Notes under the pieces: generated by a model
What the model was told of the DNA's origin: nothing
The model's database searches: none
Seen by the model: the letters and a program-made list of their open reading frames with translations, nothing else
Made by a program: the position numbers and the translations under genes
Source: Lycocorax pyrrhopterus obiensis
Taxonomy: Eukaryota; Chordata; Aves; Passeriformes; Paradisaeidae
Reading direction: 5' to 3'
Length of the DNA: 64,000 nt
Assembly (NCBI GenBank): GCA_014706295.1
Contig: JACSVZ010000002.1
Coordinates: 128,535,431-128,599,430, forward strand
Part shown: piece by piece, positions 1-13,790 of the stretch
Layout of the letters: the number at the start of each line of letters is the position of its first letter
Numbering within the stretch: the stretch's first letter is position 1

Positions 1-2395
1 AATATATTGTTAACAGACAGAGTATCTGCTGTACTGGGATCTATCATTGTAGCAAAGACAACCTTAGAAAACAACACTAATTTGTCATTGTCATTACTCA
101 AGCTTTGGCCGTGAGCATAAATTCTATTGTGCATTTTTTGTTCACTCTTAAGGAATTTTATTTTTATAGAGTTCAGGAAAAATTTCTGTGTGTTTTATTT
201 GAAGCCATGCTGAAACTTTTAAAACCTGCTTCTGCCTTGTATCTGGCAATCCACTACAATTAACTGCGAAATTTCTGCATAAGCTACAGCAAGTCTGAAG
301 TGGCACATTCCATTATTGTCTTCACTGAAACAAGCTTCCCATTTCTCCTTTCCACTTGGAAAGCATTAAGGGTTGAGCATTCAGTATCACACCAAGAAGG
401 TGATATGCCAAGGTGCTCCCTGGCTGGCACCTGTGCAGCCAGGATGACAAACTCTGTGGGAAGAACATGACCTTGAGATGCCCAGGCCCACTCGAAACAA
501 CCCTTGGTACTACATTTCCAAGCCTTGTGGCAAGCACTAGCTGAACCTCTGCAGAGAACATCCCTACTCACAAAGCCATTAGCACACCTTTCCAGGGGTA
601 TTCCTGAGTGCCAGTGTCTGATCTAAGTTTAAAACAGCAGAGAGGCCAGGGTTAATGCAATCTTTTAAAGGGCAAAAATGAACAATGATTTGTCTCTTTT
701 GCACGTGAACTTTATTGCAACCTTGGCTAGAGACACAAGGAAAATCTTTTATGAAATTATTTTTAGGGTATGGCATTTTCTTCTTAGCTTTGAGTTTAGT
801 TTTTGCCAAAAGATTTAGTTTCTTTGGGCTGCCTTGATCACTGAAACAAAGTTTAAGCAACACTTGCCCTGCTTAGGGCTACTTTTCAAATCAACATTTA
901 CCTTACTCATATAACAAACTGGAGACTGTTATACTGAGGAAGCTGTAGAAGAAGTGCAGCGTGAATTCTTCATCCAATATCACTGTCTCTAGGAGATTTG
1001 AAATGAAAACTGGTAGACCATTTAAAACAAAGTTATTTTCAATGTAATTAAGCAAAAAAAAAAATCTCCATTTTCAGTAACTTTCTGCTTAAGTTAAAGG
1101 GTTTATTTATATATGTGTGCATGCGTGTGTGTGTGCACGCACATGAAACTCCAGCATGTACGGGGATGATTTTATTGCAGTTCATGTTACAGTATAGCAA
1201 GACTGCCTCCACATGTGCTTTGAGTGAGATATTGGATGGATTTTTTAGGAAATTCAAAGCAGCAACAAAGCAACAACTTATTTTGCTTATTTCACGACTG
1301 TCAATCTGAGGTAGTTTAGGGGTTTTTGTTGGCTTGTAAAGGTGGCCATGTTTATTAAAGTAAAAGGACCAACTTCCTGCTTTTTGTCAGTTTTGTGCAA
1401 AAAAACTGGGAGCTGTTCATAATCATTTCTCTGTAGGAAAATTAAGCCATCTCGTGTCCAAAGAAGGGAGCCTGTTGCAGGGACCTCCAGGTGAGCTGCC
1501 CTGTGCACAATGCACTGCTGTGCAGAGACACCAGCTGTGGTAGCCGATGTTAAAGTGACCAAAAGGTTTTTGCTACGGACTATAATACTGAACCTGCCTG
1601 TGCATCTGTGGGGGCACGCAGGACCCCACGGAGCCAGGCAGAAACAGTATTAACCAGCTCACACCCATCAGGCCACAGCCAGCACACGCTTTGCCTGGAT
1701 GGCTCTCAGAGCCAGCACTGTCCTCCCCATCCCTTGTTGCACCTCCAGCTCCAAGGGCAGCACACAGCCCCGCTGTCTCTTGTGCCCACAGCATACTTAA
1801 GCCCTGATATAAGGTAAGATATATACTAAGAAGGTATTGACAGCTCTAAGCTGTCTCAACTTTTCCTTGGTTATCCCAGTCCTTAACTTCCCGATCGCTT
1901 TGTTTGAGTTTGTGCCTGTCAAGCTGGCTTACTTGCCTTCTTCTGCATCAAAATGAAAGCATGGCTAGTTTAAAAGGGCTGACAACAAAATCCTCTAGTC
2001 TAAATGAAAGAAAGCAAATCAAAACAAAACAAAAACCCTACCTCAGCATAATCATCTCTCTACAGCGTGAGAAAGAAATAAGTGACAGCACTCCGCAGAT
2101 TTTTAAATTATTTTTATTGATTCTCATTGATGTCCTTGCTGAAATGTGAATAAAAGATTGAGTCATTTACTGAGGTCTATTCAAGACTTTTCTGATAGCT
2201 TAACCAATAATAGCTGTATAAAAAACTCAGCTGGGCGGAGGCAGAGATCCTAAAACGTATCTTTATAATAAGGGAAGAGTTCACAGAGCTGCCACAGGGC
2301 AGTATACCCACCCTTGAATACATCAGATGCATTTCTGCATGGAGGTTGAAGGGAAGAGTACCAGCATGGGCATCAACTCTGCTGGTTCTGCCCTG
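1..2395. other. Intergenic DNA, no gene seen
   Basis: AT-rich sequence with frequent stops on both strands and no protein I recognise. A short alternating purine-pyrimidine (TG)n stretch lies near 1113-1145. The longest open frames are under 100 codons and lack splice or family support. Confidence 0.6.
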
Positions 2396-2401
2396 CTACG
2401 G

Positions 2402-3476
2402 TGTATTGGGTTTGCATGGCCAAGCTTTGGTAGCCAGGGGCCTACAGAGGTGGCTTCTATGAGAAGCTGCTAAAAGCTTCCTCTTTGTCCCATAGAGGCA
2501 ATCCCTGGTAGCTCCAAAGATGCACGTGCTGCTGGTAAAGGCTCGGCCAATTAGAGATGGTGGGAACACCTCTGCAGTAACATATTTAAGAAGAAAAAAA
2601 CCCAAGTTATTGCACGGTTGTAATTGAGTCCAGAGAAGAGTGGGGTGAGAACACTCTGCAGGCACCAAGGTCAGTGAAGAAGGAGGGGGAGGAGATGCTC
2701 CAGGCGTTGGAGCTGAGATTCCCCTGCAGACCATGGTGCAGACCATGGTGCAGACCATGGTGCAGACCACGGTCAAGCTGTGCCCCTGCAGCCCATGGAG
2801 GTCCATGGGGGTGCAGAAACCCACCTGCAACCCATGGAGAAGACCCACACCAGAGTGGGTGGATGCCTGGAGGAAGCTGTGACCCTGTGGCAGTGTGGAG
2901 AGAGGAGCCTACACTGGAGCAGCCTGTCCTTGAAGGACTGTACCCTGTGGGAGAGTGACCCACGCTGCAGCAGTTTGAGTGGGACTGTTGCCCATGGGAT
3001 GGACTCATATTGCAGCAGTTCACAGAGAGCTGTTGTTCATGAGATGAAGCCACATCAGAGAAGTTCACAGAGAACTGTCGCCCATGGGAGGGACCCCACA
3101 GTGCAGCAGGGGAAGGGCTGCTCTCCCTAAGCAGCAGGAGAAACCACAGGTGATGAACTGACCATAACCCCCATTCCCTGTCTCCCTGCACTGCTGGGGG
3201 GAGGAGACAGAGCTGGGAGGAGGGAGGGGAAGGTGTTTTTAAGGTCTTATTTTACTTCTCATTATCCTGCTCTGATTTTGTTAGTAATAAATTCAATTTA
3301 GATCTCTAATTCCAGCCCATTTTGCCTGTGCTGGTATTTGGTGAGTGATTTCTCCCAGTCCTTATCTCAGGTCATGAATCCTGTGCTATATTTTCTCTCC
3401 CCTGTCCAGCTGTGGAAGGGAGTGACAGAGAGGCTTTGGTGGGTGCCTGGAGTCTGGCCAGCATCAACCCACTACA
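2402..3476 (+). mobile_element. Solo LTR of an endogenous retrovirus, about 1.07 kb
   Basis: The element starts TGTATTGGGTTTGC and ends CCCACTACA, the TG...CA form of retroviral LTRs. It is flanked by TACGG (2397-2401) and TAAGG (3477-3481), a 5-bp target duplication with one mismatch, which is the size usual for ERVL-type elements. A polyadenylation signal AATAAA is at 3296-3301, about 180 bp before the right end, so the element reads on +. The opening sequence resembles LTRs I know from songbird genomes (recollection, not a search). No internal gag or pol follows, so this is a solo LTR left by recombination. It carries a 12-bp tandem repeat at 2726-2773. Open frames inside it on both strands look like chance products. 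Confidence 0.8.
2726..2773. repeat. 12-bp tandem repeat, four copies, inside the LTR
   Basis: The unit GCAGACCATGGT occurs three times exactly and a fourth time with one change (GCAGACCACGGT). Because 12 is a multiple of three, it keeps chance reading frames open on both strands. Confidence 0.95.
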
Positions 3477-3481
3477 TAAGG

Positions 3482-6400
3482 GAAAGGCAGATAGGGAAAT
3501 TTATTGTTGTTAGTAGTAAGTTATGATTCGACTAGCACAAGGAACTTATTTGTTGAATTATCTTTAAATCATCACATTTCAGAGTAGAACCACACTTTAA
3601 ATATGGGAAATGTTATTTGCTATATATGTATTATGTTATAAAGCATAATTAAAGTTGAAAGCCATGAACCACACTCAAAGCTACTGCAAGGCTATAGAAC
3701 ATTTCTGTGGCCAACAAAATAAAGTACCATATGCTGGAGAAGTCAGCAGGCAAGAAGCAATGCACTTAGTAGCCTAAACTACAGTATGCTGTAGGCCAGT
3801 ATCTGTGCAAATATTTCAGAAATGAGTAACTAATAACTATTCCGAGAAACAACTATGTGACTGCAAACATCATCATTTCTAGATATACAGACTGCCAAAA
3901 ACTAAACCTAAACTTTGGAGAACAAAACCTCTCTTTTTATGGGTGCAAAATTCTACAGTACCCTGTTTGAGGCATCTCAAAGATATCATATCTAGCGAAA
4001 GTATTTCACCTCTTGACTTTTCTAGAAGCCTTGCTGTGATTTTTTTCAGGCACTAAGTCACACAGAATATTCGATGTTTCCTTTGTACCCTCAGAAGTAG
4101 ACAACAAAAGCTTTTTTTTTCTTTATGTTATGTTTTATTCATAACTATTGAAAAGAAAAATTGGAACTCTGGTGCAATTCACTCTTTAGACTTTTCTATT
4201 AGAAAATTGAATCAGAACTGTAAATGGTTTCAGACACAGATACCCAGGACCAGCACTGGAAACAGAGCAAAAACTAATGCAGTTCCATAGTAATGTTTTA
4301 AAATGCAACTGAAATGAGACCTGATTTGCACCAGGACTGCCACTAGAATCGTTCACTAGTGAAAGAAGTAAGGGCTATCTCTGAGACAAAAAATAATAGC
4401 TGCAGGCTTCATTAGACTCCAGAAGAGATGTCTTCTACAGCATCATCCTCCTGCCACAGCTCCGGACTCTGAGCAGCCTCAAGGGAACCAACTCTTCCCA
4501 GAAAGGTCACCACTGGCAAGAGTGGTGCAAACATGATCCACAGTGGTTCTCCCTCAGCCAGAGGCATCTGATCTAATGCTTTGGGATGTTCTCAGCTAAA
4601 AGAGAGTTTCTCCATCTCTATTGGAACAATCCCCTTTCTTGACCTGCATAGCACTGAAATGGTGACAGCCGGAGCCTGATTCTGTTTCACTGCTATTTCT
4701 GGTATCTGACACGTGGTAAAAATGCCCTCTAGGCTAGAGGGTATACAGCCCATGTTCCCAGCCAACAACACAGAGTTTGCATTAGCAGAATGTACTGAAC
4801 TGTTGCTGGTTTCGTCTTCTACATTCATAGGTAGCCATGAGGAATAAATCACACGTTAGAGAAGCTCGACAATTTCATCAGCTCATATCTGCAGCCAGGT
4901 TGTCCCCTAAGTATGTGGAGCACAAAACTTCAGCTTTTTCTAAGCAAAGGGCCAAAGAGATAAAGAGTCAAAACAAGCTCTCTAAAGAAGTTGCTATCTG
5001 ACCTGTTCCCATTCCTCTAGCTCTGCTCAAATTCAACTAACGAAATATTGAGAAGAAATTGTGTCTTTTTTATGGGAAAAAAAAAAAAGGAAGAGGAAGG
5101 GATACTGGGGGCTACAAAGTTAGAACAGCTTCTGTGTAGATAGATCACTGACTGAGAAAAATACAGTAGTTATGAGATGCTTAGGCAACTCATCACCATT
5201 TAGATTACACTACATTGGTATAAGCATATGAGAACATACCAGGGCTGTTATAAGGAGGGCTATAGAAAAACCCATGCTATAGCCCTATGTAAATAAAAGT
5301 GAAACACATTTAAAATAAAACTTTTACTTACAATATTTCTTCCTTTCTTTCTTTTGATTGCATTAACACTTGTAAATTTATCAGTAGTGGGTTTTTTTCC
5401 AAAACAAGGGACACTCCCCAGTGTTCTCTACCATGTGTGGACAGAGCAAAAAAATCATTCACATTCCTTTAAATACCACAAAACAAAACAGATAAAAAAC
5501 ACCAATGAGCTCATATTTATATAAATACTATTACACTTGTGTCATGTACCTTTTATATCCGATGAACTGTAGCCTTAGAATGTTAACAAAAACCATAATG
5601 TTTGCATGCATAGTTCACAGTTTAAAAAACTTAAAATTGATAACAGGAGTCCAATGCATTTTACGCACACTATTTATCCACTTAAAAAGTGGGGGTGGGA
5701 AGAAAGCAAGGAAAGCATCAGGGGCCTGATCCTGCTCCCATCAAAGAAAGTGGGAAGTTTGCCATTAAGATGCTGGATGGTACCTTCGGTTTTGCTGGCA
5801 GAACTGTATGTGACTTTTTGTTTCTCTTGTGGCTAAAACACAGTCATTTGCTGCCCTCTAGAAGCAGGCTGACACATACACTTTCGTTTACTTCAGCACA
5901 GGCCTTCTCGCTGTAATTTTAAAAATGTACCTAACAACAGTGAAGAGCAACGTCGAAGGACGAGAGGGATGGGAGGAACTACGAGGTACTGAGAATTTTG
6001 AAGTGTTCTGTAAATTCAGTTATTTGATAACATCACCGATTATTCTGTTTGAAACACGTAACAGTGTCATGTATTGCTCCTGGGATTATCAAACTTTCAA
6101 GAAGAAATTAACTCAGATTATTGCTTTATCCCCCTTAATAAAACTGAAAATTAACAGAATAGAATCATGAGTGCTTTATTTAAAGCCCAACCCTCACCAC
6201 ACTGATACAGGAGACTGAGAGGAATGGGAGATTCATCAGGTTAGGACAAAAAAATCACAAAATAAGTCATTGAGTTTCAATTATGTGGAATGTTTTGATA
6301 GTTAAATCTTCTATTGCCTCCAAAAGTAGTAGCAACCTCATCTATTAATAATAATTAGTTATCAAGTGTTTAGAATTTTTTTTTCAATTTTATTTTGGTT

Positions 6401-6980
6401 TTATTAGTAGGGGAAAAACAAGCCTAAAAACCACTGGGAAGTGTCTGGTTTCCACAAACTCCCCAATGGCCTAGGAATGAAATTTGTTTAAAATTAAAAT
6501 TTAAAAAAAAAACAAACCCAAGCCTTCTAACTTCAGCTCCAAGAGGTTAAAGAATCCAAGCATGAAAGCAATGAATGAATAGCACTCAAATGTCAAGACC
6601 CTTCAACCATCATCACGTGATGCAATTAGATTACAAGTTACAAGTATACGGTTTTTTTAGATTTTTATTTATTCATTTATTTAATATTTCGCTTCCATCA
6701 CAAGTGGATTTTATGTCTGAAATATGTAAAACTAGAAATATTGTTCTAGTACCAGTCCACAAACAGCCAAATGCCCTTAAGTTATATCTCACATCATGCT
6801 CATTGCTATATTATGTTCCCTGAAGTGACAAAGGACTTGCAGACCAAGTTTTGAACAGCTGAAACATTCTTGATTCTCCTTACATCTGACTAACGCTATC
6901 AGAAAAATTGTCCACTTAAGGATATACGCATTAACCTACCAAAAATCAATTCGTATTTAGCAGCCATTTAAAAAAAATTT
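3482..6980. other. Intergenic DNA, no gene seen
   Basis: AT-rich, with A-runs (about 5080-5092 and 6503-6514). No open frame over 90 codons and no recognisable repeat family. Nothing further can be supported by eye. Confidence 0.55.
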
Positions 6981-6984
6981 GTCT

Positions 6985-7090
6985 TAGGATCACCGAACTG
7001 TTTACATTGGAAAAAACTTTTCCAACCTATCAAGTCCAACCATTAACCCTGCGCTTGCTTCTCTTCTCAGTACTTCGACAACAAATACAA
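6985..7090 (-). mobile_element. CR1 LINE 3'-end fragment, degraded
   Basis: The stretch reads, on the plus strand, as the reverse complement of the usual CR1 tail: GGATCACCGAACTG, then CTTTTCCAACCTATC, then AAGTCCAACCATTAACCC. It carries many substitutions, so it is an old copy. The left end near TCTTAGGATCAC corresponds to the CR1 3' terminus. Confidence 0.7.
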
Positions 7091-8209
7091 GCAGGACAGG
7101 CTTCCAACTTTAAATCTGAAGTTAGGTACTCATAAGATTCAAACTGAATGTGACTGTTGTTGCTATATGACATTTCAGAGAGAGACAGAGACCTTCAAAT
7201 TAAGATTTTGGCAGGTGAAATATATTTCTGATGTCTCATTTAAATGTCAAAATTTAGGTAAAGTGAATCTGTAGTTGCTTATATCTCCTAATATACATTC
7301 GTTAGTAATGCAAATGTTTCACAATTTCCAGAATGAGTCTGAGTATTTTTCCTTTGAAGTGTAAACTGAAGATTCAAGAAGTCTTTTCAAGTACACTCTC
7401 CCCCTAACCAGATCTATGCTACTTTTGCTTCTAATTGACTTGTCTAAAATCAAACCTTATTTTAAACTGAGGTAAGGTAAGCAGCAAAGTCAAGACCAAG
7501 GGTCCAAGAGCTTAAGCAGCTTTCCTGTGAATAAGAAATAGCTGAACAGTCTTCCAAAGAACGGCAGCAAGTCAGAGTTTAATCACTTTGATTATTTGAG
7601 TCAACCACAAGGTCAATAAATGTGCATACTCCCACACTAAAATACAAACAGAAGGTGGGTCATGCATGTCAGGCCCCGACCAATCCAGACCAGGGTAAGG
7701 TTAACTATTTTAAACACCCTTAAGGAGTGAATGTCAAGCCAGCTACTCCCAAAGTTTTCTCAGATTGCTGGCTGTGGAGTTTTCAGCTAAATAAAGTGTG
7801 GTGTGGATGCCACCAAGTGGTAGCTGTTATCACATACCAGTGTCTTCAGCAGGACCTCACTCTAGGCTAACACTTCAGTTGCAGAAAATATTCCTGGTAC
7901 AGGCATTTGTCAGGAATGGAATATTACTATTGCAAAAAGAGGAAAAGAATTCTCTAAGGAAAAAATTTGATTACTACTGCTAATGACAGAACTGTCATAG
8001 ACTTAACTGAAAGCAATACCAACTTCCTTTTGAAACCTTATAAAATACTTACAATCATCTGAGACCAAATTCAAGGTTGATCAAGAGACCAGATCTGCAG
8101 TTCAGATTTACAGGAAAACTGCCAGAGAGATCCCCGGTGTACCTGGAAGAGACCCTCTGTGCATAACTGATTCTTTGGGTATATATACACTGGTAAATGT
8201 CATAGGGCC
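7091..8209. other. Intergenic DNA, no gene seen
   Basis: No open frame over 61 codons and no clear repeat. A TATATATA string at 8180-8187 lies 23 bases before the ATG of the open stretch that follows. Confidence 0.5.
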
Positions 8210-9010
8210 ATGAGACAAATCCAAGTATTGCTTAATTGTCTTATCACTACCCTGGTTTTGGCAGTTGCAAATTGTTCTCTCTCAGACAAAGTATGGGCAC
8301 AGTGCTGGGAACAATTTCCTCCAGGGAATGATCACAAAAGCCAGTTGGCTGAAATTGCTCCAGGTTTACCAGGCCCATTTGCTCTGCGATTAACTCCCTG
8401 TGTTTTCTACCATCCTTCAACATTATTGCAGCCAGGCTTGCAAATATCTCATAAACCACATCTCAGGACATATATAGCCTCAGTTCCACGCCATAAGAGC
8501 ACTCACGAGGGCTATTTCATGCCTTTGCATTATTTCAGCCATGGTGACTCCACAAGAGGCCCAACAGGATCCATCCAGGCACACAGCACAGAGGTGAGCA
8601 GCCTGCTCCACTACCCCTACTGAGCCAGGAATTACAGCAAGGGTAGAAGACAACTCCTGCCACTCGTTGTTGGGATTTCTGGGAAGAAGTTGCTTATGTG
8701 AGAAGCAATTTAGAAACACGCCCTGTCTATGCTCTCATTCTTGGAGAGCTTTATAGACATCCTTCAGGAATTTTCCCACAACTACCAGCATAACTCTGGC
8801 ATAGAAGACATGAAGAACCTTCCATCAAAGGTATTGCACCTGGTACATGCCGGAGATACCTGGTTCAAATACATGAGCTCCATCCGTATCACCACTCTTC
8901 CAACCTCACCCACTTCAGTTGTGAAGGACCGAGGAGACATTCCCTGCCTGCTGAATGGGGTAATCAAAGAACTCTGTACTCTCTGCTCTACTTTTCAGGC
9001 AGTAAAGTGA
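8210..9010 (+). pseudogene. Unrecognised open stretch with a signal-peptide-like start; possible decayed secreted or envelope-type gene
   Basis: Two long open segments share one reading frame: 8210-8623 (137 codons) and 8729-9010 (93 codons). They are separated by about 100 bp with three in-frame stops. The first begins with a hydrophobic stretch (LLNCLITTLVLAVANC) that looks like a signal peptide, followed by a proline-rich stretch with few cysteines. Beyond its stop, the same frame has a basic GRRQ followed by a hydrophobic run, an arrangement seen in viral envelope cleavage sites but also possible by chance. A good splice donor (GAG|GTGAGC) lies at 8594, so part of this could be an exon. 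I recognise no family. It may be a decayed envelope-like or secreted protein gene, a bird-specific gene, or noncoding. Confidence 0.25.
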
Positions 9011-10235
9011 CTTGCCACCAGTTTCGTAGTGTAATAAATACCAAATGAAAAGTGAATAATTCTGACTTGCTTGTTCTTGTTGACTCATACTCATTTCAAT
9101 AATAAAGTATGTCTGGAAAATAACTATTTACTAATTAAAATTATGTACTATGTTAATAATACAAGTGTCTATTTAATTAATGTGTTTATTAACACAGTTA
9201 TCTGAAAACAAAAGGCAGATTAGATTGCTTCTGGCACTAGCCTGAGGGGAATGGCAAAACAGCCTGGCTCCACTGCCTACCTTCATCAATCAGAGCCGTG
9301 GAAAGCTGAGCAGGCTTTGACAGTGCTACTGCCACTGAAGGAACAAGGGACACTACTACAGAACGAGGAGCAGACCCACTCTCCAAAACTTCTTTTCTTC
9401 ACCACCTAGACACTAAGTTCAAATAAATACTTAGGTTTTTACTAAAGATTTCCATGGAGATGTGTAGTAATAGTCTCTTTCCAAAAGTCCCCTCTGCCCT
9501 GTCTTTCCAAAAACAGAAGTAGATTGGCACAGGCCCTTTGTCTTTGTCAATGTTCACAACGTGCCCACACAGCTCAGGAACCTTGAGCAGGCTTCAGGTG
9601 AAGCATTCTGACAGTCTAATCTTGGATTTCTACAGTGCAACCAACAAAAACTGGAGCACCATTTGCTGATACTAATGAATAAGAACATTCAGAATCATGT
9701 AGACCACAAATCCAAGGAACAGATGTTTTCCAATTCCTTCCCTGGAATATGAATCAGTACTCACCAAACGTTACTGAGATCATGGTCTGCATCACAACAA
9801 ATATGATTACCTGAGATAGAGTATCAAACATCATAAACCATTGTCAACACAGAACATTTTCATCTGTCCATACTCAGCAGTAGGTCTTAATGATAAACCA
9901 GAAGCAACGTGGATAAATCAGGCTGGGGAAGCAAGCCAAGGACTTTGGGTCCTACTACAGAAATAAGAATCTGGGAGAAACAAGTCTGAAATTTTACATG
10001 GTAGAAAAAGGTGGCAGTAACACTGAACAAAACCTTACTGTCTGACAAACCACTGAAAACAAGACATATCAAAAAAAACTTGTACAGCAGCATGTTCCAG
10101 ACATATTTTGCATTTCACCTTTGAACTCAGTTTGCATGAAGAGAAGCACAAGAGCAGAAATACTTACACAAAAGTAAACAAGGAACCAAACAAAAGAACT
10201 CCTCTTAGTTTATAAAAGACATAACACCTTAAAAA
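9011..10235. other. Intergenic DNA, no gene seen
   Basis: AT-rich sequence with no convincing frame and no repeat family that I can name. Confidence 0.5.
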
Positions 10236-10239
10236 CATG

Positions 10240-10360
10240 AGTGCCTGTGCTGAACAAAGACCCTGCTAGCCCAACATCCTGCCTCTGACAGCAGCTAAAG
10301 CTCTTTTACAGAAGTAAGGAAAGAACGGGCAAATGCATAAATCATCAAGAGGCTGCTATG
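10240..10360 (+). mobile_element. Possible ancient L3/CR1-like repeat remnant
   Basis: The run CTAGCCCAACATCCTGCCTC followed by TGACAGCAGC matches the well-known motif (AGCCCAGTATCCTGTCTC...GACAGTGGC) of an old amniote LINE 3' region. It is followed by GGGCAAATGCATAAATCATCAAG, which also fits. Ends are uncertain and the copy is heavily diverged. Confidence 0.5.
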
Positions 10361-13150
10361 CTTTCACCAGTACTGACAAAATGGATGACAGAAGGTTATA
10401 CCGGCCTGCGGGTATTAGCCTGAGGAAACAATGTTTTACTGTTTTTCTAATTATGTTGACAATTTTTTCTCTAACAAACTAACTGGTTTTTAATTAAGAC
10501 ATCTGAAACTTGGTATTGGAGACTTGTGCATCAGAGAAGGATGTTTCCCAAAAGCTGCCTCTCATTCCTGAGAAAACACAGAACTAAGAATAAGAGGCGG
10601 TCTAGTTCCTGCATTAAGTAAGGAAACTGCAGACCCAAAGAAGTGAAATAGCAGGAAGAGGGAAACTGTTGCAGAAGGAGAAAACACTTTAAATTATTAA
10701 AAGCCAATAATGCCCAATCTGCTCTCTGCTAAAATTATTGTTTGACATCCAAGGTCTACAGTGATTGCCTTTCAATACATACAGTAAGATTTGATAGCAC
10801 AGGTGAACATGAAAATGGAACATTATATAAAAAGTTTAAAGATTGCAAAAAAGATATTCTAAAGTTATAAACACAGTGTGAGAAAAGAAGTAGTAACATG
10901 AATGTATAGGCAGCTCATCAGCTACATACAGACTTAATCACATAAACTGCAGTGCACAGATGACCCTCCAGACCTATATAGATCACTCAGTAATTACTAT
11001 ACCATATAAATTCATGTCAGTTAAATAAAACAAAAGTTGACTGAACATTCTCTTGGTATTTTACACATATCTAGGACACACTCATTGATGAAATTCCAAC
11101 CCAGAAATATGACTTTACCTTACTAACAGCTAAGGCATTCCCTAAATATGATGGAAGAAATTCTATCCCAATTCGTGTTCCTGAAGTTTCCACAGACTTA
11201 GGCATACCCTGTTTTTTCTACTCAGCAACGGCTGGCAATTCTTCACTACTGCTGAACACTGCTGGAGTTACATACTGTTGTTCAATAAAACAGTACAGAG
11301 AATTTACTCAAGCTGATTTAAGTCAGGAGGAGTCTGTTGCTTATCCTCTGGAGGAATATTGGAAAACACTGTCAATTGGATATTTCAGAGCTTTCTTATC
11401 TGCAGAATTTGTCATTTATAAGATGTCATCATCTTTAGTATGTTATTCTGGAAACTTACTTAGAGGTAATGAGCAGGAAATTTGGCATTACTTTCAACAT
11501 AATTCTCCATAATTATTTCTAAATCATAGTACAAAAATATTTTTCCACTCCATGATTTATGCAGCTTGTGCTCTTGTACACTCTGATGACTCAAAATTTC
11601 AACAGGCCCTCATGACATTATTTTCAACTTTCTATGTGCAGCTGGAGCTGGTGGGCCATATATTCCAGGACTACCTACAGCATCATATTAAGAACTATTA
11701 AGTCAAACCATGTGTGAAATCAGCATATACAAATTACGTTTTTTAATGTCTATGCCGAGTACCATACTTCAGGACTGAAGTAGAATTACTTTGCAATAAC
11801 TGAAGATGAGCTGTCATTCCTCTTTCATGTCTTATTCCAATGACAAGTACTTCTTGAACTTTAATCACAAGTAACTTTTCCTTATTTTCAGTCTTTTAGC
11901 CTCTCATTAAGTGGCAGTCTCTGTTTCTCATTGACCCATAATTTGAAGTAAATAGAATTGTACTTCTTTTTGCTGTTTGTATAGCACCTCATACAGCACC
12001 ACTCTGCTGTTTATTAAGAATTTTTGGGTATTCTGGAACTTGCTTTGCTTGACCTTTCCTGGGTAATGAAGTCCAAACATGCTCTAAGGAGCAGAATAGA
12101 TGTTTTCAACTTTCAGAGCTCTTAGAATTTGTGAGTGAGAGGTCCTGCTGGAGTACAGGTCCTTGTGAAGAAACAAAAGTACCTCAAGAGACCAGGAGAC
12201 TGTCCAAGGGCAATGACTTGTAATTAAGCACTTGAGAGAAGGATGCTATCTGAGCACAAAAACGGTGTGAAAAAAAATAAATTAACAGGATAAGCCTTGC
12301 TCTGGTACGTCAATTTCCTGCATATAGGATAAAGTGCTTAGATGTAAGTGGAGTTAGGTGAAGAAAAGAATAAAATTGAATGGTATGTCTCAGAAAGTGT
12401 GCTACAGAAACAACATGCAGACAGTAGAAACTAGATAACTGAAGTGGAATTTGGGGAAAAAATCTCCCTCAAAAAATCCATCCAGAGACGGATTGTACTG
12501 CACCCTGATAATAAGCACTGTGACGTGGTCAAGAGAGGGGTGATAGAGTTGCAATTCACTGGCAGTTTTGTGTAATGAATAAGTTCTAAGAGTGATAAAC
12601 TTGGATCTCGCTACACTGTGGGGAATTACAGGATTGCACAGCAATAATAGTGACGTCACTATTTGCTAGGTCATTTAGCTGATTTATTAGATTATTAGTA
12701 GTGGGTGAATTTAACAATAAACATTGAAACCTCTCCTCTCAGGCTTGCAGTTGAGACAAATTAAGATCTCCAGGTAACAGCTGCCCTCTCACCCTTGCAT
12801 CCTCTGAAAGACATTTTTGGTTTAGATATATTAGTCTGCCACGTCCTTAAGGGCTGCAAGCCTTTGGAGTGAGTTTTACCACTGATTTCACAAATTTGCC
12901 TTAAGAAAAACTGGCAACATTTTGTTTTAGTTTAAGTTGGTGCAAACCACTAATTAGATGCTCATTATTTGAATATTTTGCTTTATGTGAATTAAAGTTT
13001 TTGTTGAAGTGACCTAAATTATCTACTTGCAACAGAAAAAACAAGATGAAAAGTTAAAAACCAAGATGAAAAGTTAAAAACCAAATTTTAACTAAACCAA
13101 TTTCTATTCACATGCTCACTCAAGCCTATAAAATTCTTTTCATGCATGTG
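10361..13150. other. Intergenic DNA, no gene seen
   Basis: AT-rich. It holds a perfect 20-bp tandem duplication (13042-13081) listed separately. No other feature can be supported. Confidence 0.5.
13042..13081. repeat. Perfect 20-bp tandem duplication
   Basis: The unit CAAGATGAAAAGTTAAAAAC occurs twice with no mismatch and no spacer, which suggests a recent slippage or repair event. Confidence 0.95.
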
Positions 13151-13159
13151 TGGTAGTAG

Positions 13160-13790
13160 CACTCACCTTCTCCCTGGCAACACATGGGGACAACCAACCT
13201 TTCACGACCCAAGGTGAGAATGGGAAGAGCAGAACCCCTTGGCCCACAGACAGGGTCCCCAGCCAACGGGGCAGAGACATTTCTGCACCATGACCAGGAA
13301 TGACCGGACCAGGTTATGCATGGGGGCCCTGCTGGATGCCCCCAAGTGTGGTTTTCCTGGGAGCAGAGGGTCTGTGAGGGGAAGCCAGATACCCAAGGAG
13401 ACTTCCCAGACTGAGTGCCCCTCTCCATTCTCTCCCAGAGCAGTGACTATTTTCCTACTGGATATCCCTGAGTGATCCTTTGACCCTTACATCTTCTGGG
13501 TACCCAGAAGAGTGGGAGGCCTCTCCTTTCTGTGTGTGTGCATGTAATTTTGTGTAGTAACATAATCCCAGTGGGTACACCAAACCTGTAACCTGTTAAA
13601 TGCCATGGGAGCAACACCCCTACCCACCTTGTTCATTACTTTTGGCTATTGGTTTTGGTTGCAAATTAAAGTCTGTTATCTGCATGAACTTGTTGCCATA
13701 TAGTTCTGTACTAGCATGCTGACAATCGTCCGAGTCCTTAGCTCCCACAGACTGCTGTAATATCAGAGGGGTTTGTGTTGGACACAGCAC
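13160..13790. mobile_element. Possible degraded retroelement or LTR segment
   Basis: Base composition changes from AT-rich to markedly GC-richer for about 300 bp. The TTTCACGACCCAAGGTGAGAA stretch at 13200 and an ATTAAA signal near 13668 recall LTR and leader sequence. I see no TG...CA ends or target duplication. Open frames on both strands (up to 100 codons on minus) are unrelated to any protein I know. Confidence 0.3.

Noticed and set aside
2396..3191. 150-194 codon frames on minus and overlapping plus frames
   Set aside because: They lie within the solo LTR and are kept open by a 12-bp tandem repeat and LTR composition; no retroviral gene is recognisable.
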